From Rotaria sp. Silwood1 (lineage: Eukaryota > Rotifera > Eurotatoria > Philodinida > Philodinidae), in NCBI GenBank assembly GCA_905250075.1, contig CAJNOP010000087.1:246819-310818 (forward strand): a DNA stretch of 64,000 nucleotides, given 5' to 3'. This document shows positions 23,975 to 35,604 of the stretch, piece by piece. Under the pieces are notes generated by a model. It made no database searches. It was not told the DNA's origin and was given only the letters and a program-made list of their open reading frames with translations. Each line of letters opens with the position of its first letter. The first letter of the stretch is position 1. The translations under genes and the position numbers were made by a program.

Positions 23975-24070
23975 GAGGGTGTGGAGTGTGGATGGGGTGG
24001 GTATGAGTAGCATTATACCAGAAGGCACGTGCCCACACCAATATACACATGCCACCCCATACTCACACTC
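23975..24070. repeat. TGTGGG fold-back
   Basis: AGAGGGTGTGGAGTGTGGAT and GGGGTGGGTATGAGTA, spacer, then GCCCACACC and CATGCCACCCCATACTCACA. G-rich arm first, C-rich arm second. Confidence 0.75.
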
Positions 24071-24446
24071 TTCGAATTTATAGACTTATAAACTATAATT
24101 AATATAAACTGTTTCTTTTGCTTCTTTGCTGATTTAACATGGAAGTTGTTTTTTTCGAATTTTTCATGTATATTCGAACTTGACTTAGGTATTTACTCGT
24201 TTCTATTACTGCGTTTCACAAAAGCAAACATATATTTCTAGACTTCATCCATTCAGTGCGAAGAAAATTGGCCTCTGACAGTGAAGCATGTTTTATTAAC
24301 TGCATATGCATGGTAACCATCTCGACGTACAATATATCAAATAGAAAAAGTTTGTATGATGTAAAAATTTTTCTACTAGACTCACAAAAAAGATTTGAGG
24401 TGAGTTTCATTTCTAGATCTGATTCTTGTTGTCCGAAAATCCAATC

Positions 24447-25742
24447 TCATGGCCATGAGTGCATGCGTATTCCAAGTTGCCGCAGTTTCCTAAACAAAAC
24501 ATACGAGTCTCTTAACGTTTCCGACGGATTTTCCCAATGTCGTTGCATTTCTTTCACAGCATTGTGATGCTCAAATAATAGTTCGTCTACTAAAGAATAA
24601 ATAGTTGAATCATTTAAGAGTTGATTTATGAGAGGAAACTCAATTGCCGGAGTATCAATATCTAGTTTGATAACAACATGGTCATGTGGTTTAGCAATTG
24701 TTTTCAGCAGTACCCAAGGATTGAATTTTCCACTTGTTGTACAACCAACATTAATCAGAGTATAAGCTGGGACAACATCATCAGGCAGTTGTTCCCAAGC
24801 TCTTTTGGGATCTAATGGAGCATGCTCATAAGCGATAATACGATCGAATTTAACACCAAAACGTTTGTAATTTTCATAGAACCAGCGTCCTGAAGAGGCA
24901 CTAGTATCATTAACCCTGTCTTGAAAATAAGAACTTCCCAAATCAATCAAAATATTTTGTCCATTTCTCGTATCTAGGTCGAATTTCATGTCTAACAAAT
25001 TCAATTTCGATCTTTGGTACATCCAAGGAAGTAAATTCATATTGCGTTGATTTGACTGAATATTGATTTGTAAAATGTCTTTATGGTTTTGTGGTAATAA
25101 ATGAATATAGAATGGAGCTGCAACTGATAATAAGATAAATCGTTTTGACTCAATTTCTGCTCCTTCATAAAGAAACGTAGGTAATGAACTAGTGCGATTA
25201 CACATCGTTAAAGGATCTCGTAGTAAACCAATGAGTGGTTCAATTACTTGCGATACTTCTGCTTGTTGGAACGATATTTTTGTTAGTGGATTGACACATT
25301 CTTGTCGATAAAACATTTTCGATAGAAGCTCATCAGCCTGTTGTTTATCGCTTCGGGTACGATTTCTTCCAAGCTTTTGTAATTCCATCAATCGTTCAAC
25401 GATTAATGCTGTTTTATTTAGATTTTTTTCATCTGTTAGTCTTTCACAAACATGATTTTGAAATTCTTCAATATTCGTAAACCAAAAGTTTTCCCATGAA
25501 CTTGGTGTATAATTTAAAAAGTACCATTGACAATTTTTATCGAAGGTTTTCGAATTTCCTGAACTAACCGTTCTAGAATTACTTCCAATGCTCATTAAAG
25601 AAAGATTTTTAAATGGTGTTAAACTTAATAGCCATTGGCTTTGAACAATAATAAATGCCAAAGTTAATAACCAAATGCATTTGATCATCCAAATCCAAGA
25701 TAAAGTGATTTTACGTTTAGCTTTTCCTTTGATTTGTGCCAT
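24447..25742 (-). CDS. Type II membrane protein with methyltransferase-like C-terminal domain, 431 aa
   Basis: Uninterrupted single-exon frame read on the minus strand, ATG at 25742. A basic N-terminus (KGKAKRK) precedes one hydrophobic helix (about residues 15-36), the layout of a Golgi/ER type II protein. The lumenal region has several N-x-S/T sites. The C-terminal domain carries NILIDLGSSYF (about 258-268), KLDIDTPAIEFPL (about 357-369) and VDELLFEHH (about 384-392), ending at HSWP. These blocks resemble the FkbM-type methyltransferase fold: a glycine-containing SAM loop, then an acidic KLDID strand. Family knowledge: related proteins of unknown role occur in algae and protists. Methyl transfer is inference. 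Coding character is good and the frame is long, so the gene is probably functional. Confidence 0.8.
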   Translation of the reverse strand: MAQIKGKAKRKITLSWIWMIKCIWLLTLAFIIVQSQWLLSLTPFKNLSLMSIGSNSRTVSSGNSKTFDKNCQWYFLNYTPSSWENFWFTNIEEFQNHVCERLTDEKNLNKTALIVERLMELQKLGRNRTRSDKQQADELLSKMFYRQECVNPLTKISFQQAEVSQVIEPLIGLLRDPLTMCNRTSSLPTFLYEGAEIESKRFILLSVAAPFYIHLLPQNHKDILQINIQSNQRNMNLLPWMYQRSKLNLLDMKFDLDTRNGQNILIDLGSSYFQDRVNDTSASSGRWFYENYKRFGVKFDRIIAYEHAPLDPKRAWEQLPDDVVPAYTLINVGCTTSGKFNPWVLLKTIAKPHDHVVIKLDIDTPAIEFPLINQLLNDSTIYSLVDELLFEHHNAVKEMQRHWENPSETLRDSYVLFRKLRQLGIRMHSWP

Positions 25743-27713
25743 AATTCATATTTGGATAAAATGTTATTATGATAGACAAAGAATGGAACAGAATACGAGA
25801 ATAGTGTTCTGATTATTTCTGAAAATGAAAGGTTTTCAATTCAAGAAAAAATATGGTCTAAAGTTAAGCACAAAAGATTGAAAAATTTTCTTTCGTTGCA
25901 GCATAAGGAAGCACATGAAGAAAAATTCATCATTCACTTATTTTTTCATGAAAAGATCGATAAAATGCACACTACTGCAAATTTCTGAAGTTACGATGAA
26001 TGTAATCCGTACAGTTTATCAACTCTCATTCAATTTTTTGTGACTAATAAAAGGTAATGTTTTGCCTTTTTTGATTCAGCCAAACATGAAGATAATATGA
26101 CAACGAAACTTATGGTTTGTATATTATGAGCCAGTCTATGTGAGTGATAATTGACTCTGATCAACTTAGAATGCTCAATTTGTTCCATTTACGATAGATA
26201 TTGGAGCGATCGGTAGCTTATCAATTTTTAAGAATATTAAATCGTAGATTTTATATTAGTTTTTTACCAAAAGCTTTAAAAATCAGAACTTAAAAGAAAT
26301 GGTGTTTTTCACAAACTCTGTATCTCAACAATGACTCATCCGATCACACCGAAATTTTTGATGTATCTACACGGCAGTGAGCTTTACAAAAAAAATGTTC
26401 AGTCAAGCAGTTGTGCGTCTAATATTTTATTAATATCATAAGTCAGAAAAAACTCACTATACTAAGTGAATTTCAGTGTTCATATCTCACGATTGAAAAT
26501 TAACAAAAACCTGAAATTTTCCTTGTAGGAATAGAACTAATAATAATAAACCTTTGCTAGAAAGTTTACGTGCATTATGCTTTGAAAATATGTATCCAAA
26601 GGAACTAGTTTTGCGTAAATTGCAACAAAATTCTGCTACTCTAGCGAGAAAAGATATTTATATTTCCTATGAAATGCAAAAAGACTGATTTTATCTAGAG
26701 AAACAATTAAAAGTAGATTTAATATAAAGACATTTGTCGAATAAAAATTTGTAGAACGGTTGTTATTCGTCAGACGCAAAGAATGAAACACAAAGAAAAG
26801 GAAATGAGTTTTGCCTGATATTCAAATCCAGGTAGTATTACAGCTGGTAATTAATCAGACACGTTGACGAAGTAACCTATCGAAAGAGTCTTAATACAAC
26901 CTGAAATCCGATGTGAACATGTATTTTAATCGTTTGGAGTGATGTTACGAATAGAGATTTCGTTGTATGAGTACTAACCTTAGTCGACTTCGATAATTAA
27001 GAATTTTAAAAATTGGTTGCCTACGGCTGTTGAATGAAATTATATATATTATTTTATATATGTATATATGACAGAAGTTTTTTATCAATTGTTCGAATAA
27101 AAGATGGTAGCACGGCTATTATTTCTTAATTAAAAAGACTTAAATACAAGTTCACGCTGATTTGATGGAAGACTTAGGACTACATTTGGTTAGTTTATTT
27201 GGTAATAGAGTCTGGCTGAGTATCAGTTGTAATTCTGACTAGATTTGAGTTCCCCTCCAGACTCACTATTTTTTCTTTGTGTTTCATTCTTTTCGATTCC
27301 CGAATAACAGTCATTCTACGCTCGTTTAACACGAAAATAAAATGAGTCGCATTTATGTGTTCTCTTGTGAGTATTTCTTGATCTGTCTGTTAACTATTCA
27401 TTAACCGTTTTGTTTTGCGTATACAACTAGATGTAAACAACTCACTTAAAAATACTGACCTTATATTATTCCGTATTTCTTTTGTCCTAGACTATTGCTC
27501 GATTTATTATTAGTCGAAAACATGTCCAGAGATCGATCGATGCTCGAGAAATGGCTGCCTTGAAGCGGTTGCATTGAGATCAAACGAGATTGAGACGGTT
27601 AAATTTCAAGATCTGACTCTCTTAATTTTGAGAGAGGTTTCGTGAGAATAACGAGTATCCTCACCAGATGGCTTGAACATGTTGAAAAACCAATTTTGGT
27701 TTGCTTGTCTCAT
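25743..27713. other. Intergenic, includes 5' flank of the minus-strand gene
   Basis: AT-rich, no gene or repeat boundary recognised over about 2 kb. The promoter of the 25742 gene would lie at its left end. Confidence 0.4.
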
Positions 27714-28786
27714 TCAATTGCTTGTGAAGGAAAGTAAGATTATGAAAATTTTTTTCATTTTCAGGTTCCTATTTGACGGAACTATAGACTTGACAACAAG
27801 AGGGAAGACTGAAATGTCGCAAAAAAAAAACATATTTTTCGATGCTTTTCAGTATTTCACATTTAACTCCATCATTTTTCATCCGTTTCTTTCGCGCAAT
27901 ATTTCATTCGAAAGAGCTTATCAAACTCAACAAGAATGTCTCCTACAAGACTTTCAAAAATTCTAGTCTTCATAGGGAAAAAATAATTTTCCCAAAAAAC
28001 TCAAAGTTATTTCAGAACAAGGTTTATTTCATTAAAAACCATTTCTCGAGACTATGCAAGTCGAGTAGCGAAATCAAGCTAAGCGTATCTTGTAAAGAAT
28101 TTTACGTTCTACAAACTCCATTGTAAAAATTTGAGAAGAAAAAGTCTTTCTAGCATGTAAAGTATAGGAAAAATAAAACAAAAAACTTGATCATTTATCC
28201 ATTAAACATTCATTTTCAAGCAAAATCCATATCATACCCGATATCAGCACAAAAGCTGAGTCAGGTAACATGCGTTTCGTTATTGCTTGAAAATGAATAT
28301 TTAATGGATAAAGGATCAAGTTTTTGTTTTACTTGCTTGACACTTTTACATGGTAAAGAGATACTTTACTTCTTCTTTGTCTTTCAAACTACAATCTCAC
28401 GTGACGTTTTCTTCTGAAATTTTTAAAATGGATTTTGTAGAGCCCAAAATGCTCTACAAAATATACTTAACCAGAGTTTCCTATTCGACCTTTCTAGTCT
28501 CGAAAAATGCTTTGCAATGAAATAAAAGAGGTTCTGAAAAAAACCTAAATTTTTAAACACAACGTTTTTGCTCAGTTTGATGACCACTTTCGAATGAGTC
28601 ATGGCGCGACGAAAACGATAAACAATGGCGACGTGAAAGTTAAAATACTGGTAGGTATCGAAAAACGTGCTTTTTTGCGAATTTCAAGACACTCCCTCGT
28701 GTAGTCAAGACTATAGCTCCGTCAAATAAGGCCGTGAAAATGAAACATTTTTTTATAATCTCACTTTTCCTCATAAGGCATCGGAT
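27714..28786. repeat. Long imperfect palindrome, 1.07 kb
   Basis: Outer blocks: ATTGCTTGTGAAGGAAAGTA at 27717 mirrors the complement of CTCACTTTTCCTCATAAGGC near 28760; CTATTTGACGGAACTATAGA mirrors TATAGCTCCGTCAAATAAGG; CATTCGAAAGAGCTTATCAA mirrors the complement of GATGACCACTTTCGAATGAG; TTCATTAAAAACCATTTCTC mirrors its partner near 28510. The centre (28187-28330) is the best conserved: TTATCCATTAAACATTCATT against AATGAATATTTAATGGATAA. Arms are about 70-80% identical by eye and open to the whole 1.07 kb. Frames at 27673-27966, 27842-28126 and 28187-28417 are by-products. A TGTGGG fold-back abuts its right end. Confidence 0.75.
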
Positions 28787-28796
28787 CAAATAAAAA

Positions 28797-28850
28797 AGGG
28801 TATGTGTGGGTGTGCATCTTCTCTTCGCTTACACCACACCCTTTTTATAA
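28797..28850. repeat. TGTGGG fold-back, compact copy
   Basis: AAAAGGGTATGTGTGGGTGT, spacer GCATCTTCTCTTCGC, then TTACACCACACCCTTTTT: the arms are inverted copies. The spacer resembles the ACATCTTCTTC of the copy at 4846. It starts 10 bases after the end of the 27714-28786 palindrome. Confidence 0.75.
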
Positions 28851-29541
28851 TAAAATTTCACGACTTTTCAAATGTTTTTCTTTTCTTGGATTTTTTTAAC
28901 AAAATAAACGAAGACTGATTTTTATGATAACAAGCTAAAGAAATATTTATCTTTCTCCTAAAGGAAGCGTACACTAAAACACAAATTGAACACAGTAAAT
29001 ATGGAAAAATTAAAATTAAAAATTGATTATTCTTTGAGGCAGAATTCTCATTACGAATAGCAATATAGTGTTCATCATTAGACAATTATTCAGATAGACA
29101 TTTTTTAATCTACAACCATCTGTGATCCTTTAGTGATTTATAAAGAAACACAAAGAGATGAAATTATTTGTCTCTGTCTTTCTCCAGATGTCTTTATGAC
29201 TTTAAATCACAAGTGACTTGTAACAAGAGTTGCTAGTGCTTGTTTTTTTCATCTCTTGTTACAGTTAATCTGAAACTTTGTACTTTAGTACAGAACGTTT
29301 TATGTAAATTTAGAAAATAAAATTTTAACGAACGTCTAGTAATACAGGTAACCGAATATTCATTCTTACTCGAAAAATGAACAGTTTAATATTAAAATTC
29401 GTTTTGCTTTTCTTTTTTCTTAAAGTCACTACTTTGTAAGGTAGGATAAATGGTTCATCATTAAAGAATAGGGGATAAATTAGATAAGTCGTTGAAATAG
29501 TTTCTTTCTCCTGTCCGTTATATGATATCATTTCTCTTTAC
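28851..29541. other. Intergenic, no gene
   Basis: AT-rich; minus-strand frames of 75 and 68 codons (28858-29085, 29325-29531) show no domain. A short hairpin GTAACAAGAGTTGC / TCTTGTTACAG lies at 29220-29265. Confidence 0.35.
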
Positions 29542-30248
29542 TATAATCTGTCTAAAAAGTCCGTGCGTGTGACTGTTTTTTTGAATAACTCGAGAAAGCA
29601 AACAGCTAGAGATCTGCGGTTTTCACTAATCGAAAGAGGAGGAGTTAGGGCGTCTTTCTCTTCGATAATGTGTCAGACGAAATTCTTTTAAAACTGATCA
29701 TCTTTGAAAAATATAGAAAAGAATGCGTGAAAGTGACATACAATACACATGAAGTTTCGATTATGACCTTTGATTTAGATAGAGGAACTTCAGACCTATA
29801 GTTCAAAACATAATACACTTTCTTACGTTTCATTACATTTTCATCGAAGTTTCCAGCTGTTATGACAAAAAAATGCAAAAAGATAGTAAAACATCAGCAA
29901 AACTCCTTATTATTTGTGCATGTAAATACACGATTTCATTTGGTCAACGTTACAATGCAATTAGAGAGCCATTTTGGTTGCATCTTGAACTATAGGTCTG
30001 AAGTTCCTCTATCTAAGTCAAAGGTCATAATCGAAACTTCATGTGTATTGTATGACACTTTCACGCATTCTTTTCTATATTTTTCAAAGATGATCAGTTT
30101 TAAAAGAATTTCGTCTGACGCATTATCAGAGAGAAAGACGCCCTAACTCCTTCTCTTTCGATTGGTGAAAACCGCAGGTCTCTAGCTGTTTGCTTTCTCG
30201 AGTTATTCAAAAAACAGTCACACGCACGGACTTTTTAAACAGACTATA
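29542..30248. repeat. Palindromic MITE with TA ends, Tc1/mariner-like
   Basis: Arms 29546-29808 and 29984-30244 are more than 90% identical inverted copies. The outer ends read (A/G)TCTGT(C/T)TAAAAAGTCCG inward and each is flanked by TATA (29542-29545 and 30245-30248), consistent with a TA target duplication. AAAAAGTCCGTGC-type ends occur in mariner-like elements; this is from memory. Both arms encode the same short peptide on opposite strands, which explains two matching open frames (29645-29878 minus and 29862-30146 plus). Confidence 0.85.
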
Positions 30249-32025
30249 CATAAGTTCAATCTATACTTGCGTTGTGTACGATTAAATCTGTAGATAAAAA
30301 TTCATACTGGTACTCTTCAGAGTACACAAACAATATTCATATAAATACAATTGCTGTTCAAGTGCTAGCGCATGTAATTTGAGTATTCATGCTGGCAAGC
30401 CGTTCTCACTTGATGAGTATTTTCACTAGGAGTATTGCATTGCTTGAGGATTAAGTAAAAGGATGGTAAAGAAGTGTATTCCAGAATAGAGATAAAATAA
30501 AACAATGTCCCAATGATTAGCAACAGAAATGATATTGTGTTTCAAATAAAACTCCTGCTGAGATTACACTAAAAGCGTTTTTAATAGTGTTGAAGAAGGT
30601 ACAAACAGATCGAACAAACTTTGCGAAACAATGAAAGCTGTCAAAGATTTATAATGAATCAAAAAAATAAGATGTTAATTTCCAATGTTTCCTTCGATCC
30701 AAATCTTCGCTTGCATGGTGAAGGTTGTAGGTGTTCGAGTAATTATTTAAAGCTAGTAAATAGCGATATAACGAATCTGGAAGACAAGTTTCTTCACACC
30801 CATGTTTTAAAAAAATATACATCTAAAAGTAAATCCATTAATTAGTTCAAATTTTTATTTGGATCAACTCTGTCAGGTTTGTACCGTAAAAGCTGATACC
30901 TAGTGAGCCAATATCTCCTTATGAAACGAGAAAAACACGATGAAATGATTAGTAGTCAATAAGGTACTTTGTACTAACTTGATCTATTTTCAGCGCAGAA
31001 TATCTATCTTTCTGTTTTTGCTTCTACACTGTACGCTGTTTTTTTTAGCTTTATCAGGTAATAGGATTCTTGGTCAGCTGAGAAAACAAATGAAAAACTC
31101 ACTTTGACAATATCAAATAGAAGAATCGTTAGCACTGGTGCAGTTACGCTTTATTTAACTTTTTCGTATCATTAATTGCATCGTTTACATTAAAAGCACA
31201 CGTTTATATAAGCAACCAGGAGAGATAAGATAAAGGAGAAAGAAAGAACGAAACAAGGAGACAAAAGTCAAGGAGAGCGAAATGGTTTACGATACATAGT
31301 TACAATAGAAGGAAGAATAAAGCATGTGATAAGAATGAATGACAAGGGAAGGTTAAACATCACGTATGAACAGGCAATCCAATTAAGTAATAAGTGTAGA
31401 TAATAGCGAATAATCAGGAATGTATCGGCTCTAATTTTAAACTGGTACTCATGTAACGGTTTTAGCAATAATCAACTTTTATCCATGTTAGTTTAATTCC
31501 ATTAACATAATGGTATAAAAAAATATTGGTAGGTAACTATCATATTTTTTACTCTTTCACTCAGTTTCTTCTAATACATACCTAAATTCCTATCAAATAT
31601 CATTCAGAAGGTACTTTTGTTCCCATCAATAAGATTTTCGCATGCATTCATTCACAATCATCTTTATTTTATTACAATATTTCGATTTCTTATTGCTACT
31701 GTGATTGATCACTTGGCTATCAAATCTTTTTCATTTTTCTTCAGAGGGAGATTGAATTTTATTTATTTATGGTGAAAATTGGATGTCAAGAATTTCTAAT
31801 CCTTTAAATACTTGCTAGAGAGATTTTATTATTTCTCTTTATGAAGATTTTTTTAATCGTTCAAAGTTCCATTTTGACAGAACAAACTATTCCTAACAGT
31901 TACCATGTACTTCATACTATTGAGAAATTTTTATGAAAAAATACATGAATCTTAGATTTAACAGTATAGGTCGATTTCCGACAAACAACTTCGACTTTTT
32001 AAGTTAAAAATAGATGCATTATGTA
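30249..32025. other. Intergenic, no gene
   Basis: Frames at 30621-30845 and 31268-31468 (minus) lack domain features. Nothing else recognised. Confidence 0.4.
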
Positions 32026-32255
32026 AAATATATCTCATCAAAAAGAGTAGATGGACGGTAAAGATGGAAAGCTTGGCATAATAAAAACATCTATAGAAAA
32101 ATAGTTGGTAACAGTACAGCTTTTTTTATGTAAACGATTCTAATTACTATTGAGAATCGAAGTACAGTGCTGTAAACTTTCTCATATGTATATTTTTTTT
32201 AAACCAAACTCTCTATTACTACCGTCAATCTAATCTTTTTGATGAGACACATTAA
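32026..32255. repeat. Small fold-back element
   Basis: TATATCTCATCAAAAAGAGTAGATGGACGG near 32030 (in two parts) mirrors CCGTCAATCTAATCTTTTTG near 32221; GTAACAGTACAGC mirrors GTGCTGTAAAC. Spacer about 10-20 bases. Confidence 0.6.
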
Positions 32256-33076
32256 TGAGTGAATGTTGCACACATGAACCATTATTTTCCATCATTTAGT
32301 AAAATGTATCCAATAATTAATGGTAACCCATTTAAACGCATTTCTCAGCAATAATGTTGTAATGTCCGATAATATATTGCAAACTAACACATTGCGATGC
32401 ATTATGAGAAATAATGATGTAATTTTTGATAATCCAGTAAATTCTTAATTGAGTGAAATGCTGTATTTAGTGTCATCTCCTAAACTTCGATAATTCATTT
32501 TTTTCCTAAAAAAAGATTGAGGAAAGGTGGTTTGATATGTCTAAGATTCGATGTGACAGTTTTATGTGTGTTCCGCGTTTTTCAAGAACACTCTAGTTCG
32601 TTAAAAAATCGATAAAAAGTACCAATTCAGTTGTTACGTTCATAAAAAATGCATTTATACACGGTAGTCGCTACCTAGATGAACCAATCATGATCATGTA
32701 GGACTCTGTGCCGTTCAATTACAATGGGGCATGATAACTGCTGGGATGGTGCTTTACAGCAATCATAAACGAAACCTCGTGTTATACTTAAGCCATCATA
32801 TACAATGATCTAATGCTGTTAATGACCAGTATACCACATAGCAATACGTCGACTGTGAATGACGCTCGAATAATAACGTAAGCCACGGCATACATTATGT
32901 TTGAAAGGCTAGTTAAATAAATGATCATCGTTTTCGATTGGATTCATTGGTAAATAGTCGTTAACATTAACTATCTATATTTGCTCAAACGAATGGACTA
33001 TCAACAATTGATTTGGACCACATCCTGTGGTTCTATTGTCTGATATACTTAGTTCAGCAGTGCATCCAGCATATGC

Positions 33077-33171
33077 ATGGGTGTGAGTGTGGGTATGGGG
33101 ACTGGTGTGAATATCTATATTTCATTTAAACTCGCACTCTACGCTCCACTCACACATACCCACACACCCTT
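33077..33171. repeat. TGTGGG fold-back
   Basis: CATGGGTGTGAGTGTGGGTA and GGGGACTGG, spacer of about 40 bases, then CTCGCACTCTACGCTCCACT and CACACATACCCACACACCC. G-rich arm first. Confidence 0.75.
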
Positions 33172-33414
33172 TACAGATCATTCATTGAATTTACGCTCTT
33201 TCCGTTCTTTCTCTTTTCGTAACTACAATTGCTGATGACAATGACAGAACTCAAAAAAAAACAGAAAAGAATGCACTTTTATGTTTTCAACTAAAATGTG
33301 TGTGATGTACACCAACTTTTTTTGCTAATAGAAATTTATTGTTTTTCTTGTTATGCAAGAACGAGTGTATGTAAACATTCAGATGAGATAATAGTACACT
33401 CATTCTTTTCGAAA

Positions 33415-34554
33415 AGGTAAAAAAGACAAAAAAAACATAGACATCGCTAGATCTACCACTCTTGAATGTCATGCTGCAGCTGTACTCCGTGTCCGCAATT
33501 TTCAGTGGTTTTGGAATTCAGATAAACGCCTTTTCTCTGCTCATGAAGAGGAACGGATGAAGTACGCTACGGTTGACAATGAATTAATTGAAGCTGCATC
33601 TAATGAAAGAAGAGAGAACGTGGAAATTGGCGGTGGGCATATGATTAATCTGGAATATTTCTTACAATATAATAAACAGGACAAATTTAAACAGCTGTTA
33701 ATAAAACGAATCACATTAGAGACAGACAGAAGTAACATTCATCTGCGGGAAGCAAGATTTTCGTTGCCGATAGCAGTTTCTTCGACATTGACAACTCGAG
33801 AACAAAATACTAATAATATACTCGCAGATCTGCAAGCAAACGGTAATTTTCCACATGCTTACCATAGTCTTCAACTTGACTCTAAAACGAAAAGAGTTTC
33901 TGACGTTGTTGAAGAAGCTATACACGGAATCTTACAGAAGGAACGACTCTGAGAAAACAGAAAGAAACGCAATGGCTTGCTAATCAATTACGTAAAGTTA
34001 AACCTTTCGGATGAGATATCGCAGCCGACTACTTAGTTATCATTCATCCACAAATTGTGCAAATTTGTGCTTATCTCTACACAAAGGAGTCTTTTTGGTA
34101 TAAATTGCTTAATCTTACACTTCGAGATCTTGACAGTTCCACTTCTAAACAGATAAAAGCGTTAGGACCGTTCTGTTGGCTACTTTATTTTTATTGATAT
34201 CGACAATACAACGCAGATGGTTCGACAGTTGCTCGTGGTCTAAATTTTACAGATGAACAACGACAAAAATTTATACAAGAAGAAATCAAGTTCACACCAT
34301 TCACTTCAACGAGTTGATATCGAGAAAAGGCTAAAGGATTTGGGGACACACTATTGATGCTTGATCTGAAGGTGCCCCATGCCTTCCAGGTGTATAGTTA
34401 ATGTGGTGCTGATATCTCATGGCTCTTAGATTTTCTGGAAGAAGAAGAATTTTTAATTTGGCCCCACACAGACTTTCGTTTTATTAAATATGTGTATGAT
34501 GGTGTGAAGAAGCAACATATTATTTATCTTAAATCTTCAAAGTACAAGGATTGA
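33415..34554 (+). pseudogene. WWE domain plus ADP-ribosyltransferase, broken
   Basis: The first open part (frame 2, about 33415-33952) encodes a WWE domain: FQWFWN, then IEAASN and INLEYFLQYN spaced as in the fold that binds (poly-)ADP-ribose. After a frameshift near 33949 the downstream frame encodes ADP-ribosyltransferase motifs in order: VARG (near 34231), FTSTS (near 34300) and an acidic EEEEFLIWP (near 34440), the R-S-E signature of arginine-type transferases. This frame is cut by TGA at 34012, 34195 and 34315 and TAA at 34399; it ends at TGA 34552. WWE-ART genes are abundant in bdelloids, as I recall. The five lesions make a functional product unlikely. No ancestral sequence is reconstructed here. 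Confidence 0.8.
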
Positions 34555-34810
34555 TTGAAAAGCTTATAAAGACATAAATAACAGAAGAGAAATATTGGAA
34601 CTCTATTTACTCTCATGACATTAGTAAAAATCGTACACTTCTTATTATTTTAATAATAAATACTCAGACATTTGTCTTAACATTCACTCGATGGTTCTCC
34701 TTAATTTTTACATGTTTTTTCGTTTGCTTTCCAATCTAGCGTTCAAAATTCTCTTTAAAAATCGTTTTTGCAAGACCTGCTTTTAGAAGACAATCTCAAA
34801 ATAACAGAGC

Positions 34811-34914
34811 TTGTGTGATGTGAGTATGAGTGTATCTTTGAATGACTCTAGCGAAGACCATATTCACTTCCCTAACCACACTCTATCCACCTCAACATGT
34901 ACATCCACACCCTA
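34811..34914. repeat. TGTGGG fold-back, decayed
   Basis: TTGTGTGATGTGAGTATGAG, spacer of about 30 bases, then CCACACTCTATCCACCTCA and CATCCACACCC. G-rich arm strongly decayed, order preserved. It lies between two pseudogenes. Confidence 0.6.
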
Positions 34915-35604
34915 TTAGAATATTCAATGCCAGTAATGAAAGGATCGATGCTAAAAACTATATTTATGCACTATGACATAAAGCATGACATTTGACCTTT
35001 TGCTTACCAATTTTTTCGTCTATAACTTGTGGATTTCGATGGAAATAGATGTTAGAAAAAGCGTCATTGAGATGAAATAATCTCAATGATCTTTATTTCG
35101 TTATATAATTCCTCAAAAATGATGCAGTTTCTATTGAATATTTGTTCGTTGTCATTAATGTTCCATTTCCTCATTTAAGAAAACTATCTAGAATCTTGAT
35201 CATTAAATTTTTAATAGCACTATCAAGTTGCGAATCATGGTTATATTCTAAAGGGTGAGATTGGTGAAAGAGTTCTTTAATCTTATTTCAATTCAATTTA
35301 ACCTAAAATAAATGCATTTTATCGTACAATTATATCATTCAAACAGTATTATCAAGTCTTACATTTATTTTGTTAATTTTAAGATCATATGATCGAAAAC
35401 AAAACTTAAACAAAAAAGATCATGTTCATTATCATACTGTCTATGACTCATAATGCATATATTGTCCTTTTTGTTTCATTTTGTTTTAAACAATTTTTGC
35501 TTTCTGTTCTGTTAAAAGTGGCAGACAGAATAATATGTAATTGCACAAGCAATCAGCAAGATTTGTCCATCAATCTTTATAAGTTTTACAGTATTAATAC
35601 TAGT

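Noticed and set aside
27673-28417. Three overlapping open frames of 76-97 codons
   Set aside because: They lie in the two arms of the 27714-28786 palindrome and show no protein signature.
29645-30146. Two matching 77- and 94-codon frames on opposite strands
   Set aside because: Explained by the inverted arms of the MITE at 29542-30248.
33557-34554. UGA recoding or an altered genetic code
   Set aside because: All intact genes in the window use TGA, TAA or TAG only as stops, and this gene also has a frameshift and a TAA; ordinary decay is simpler.
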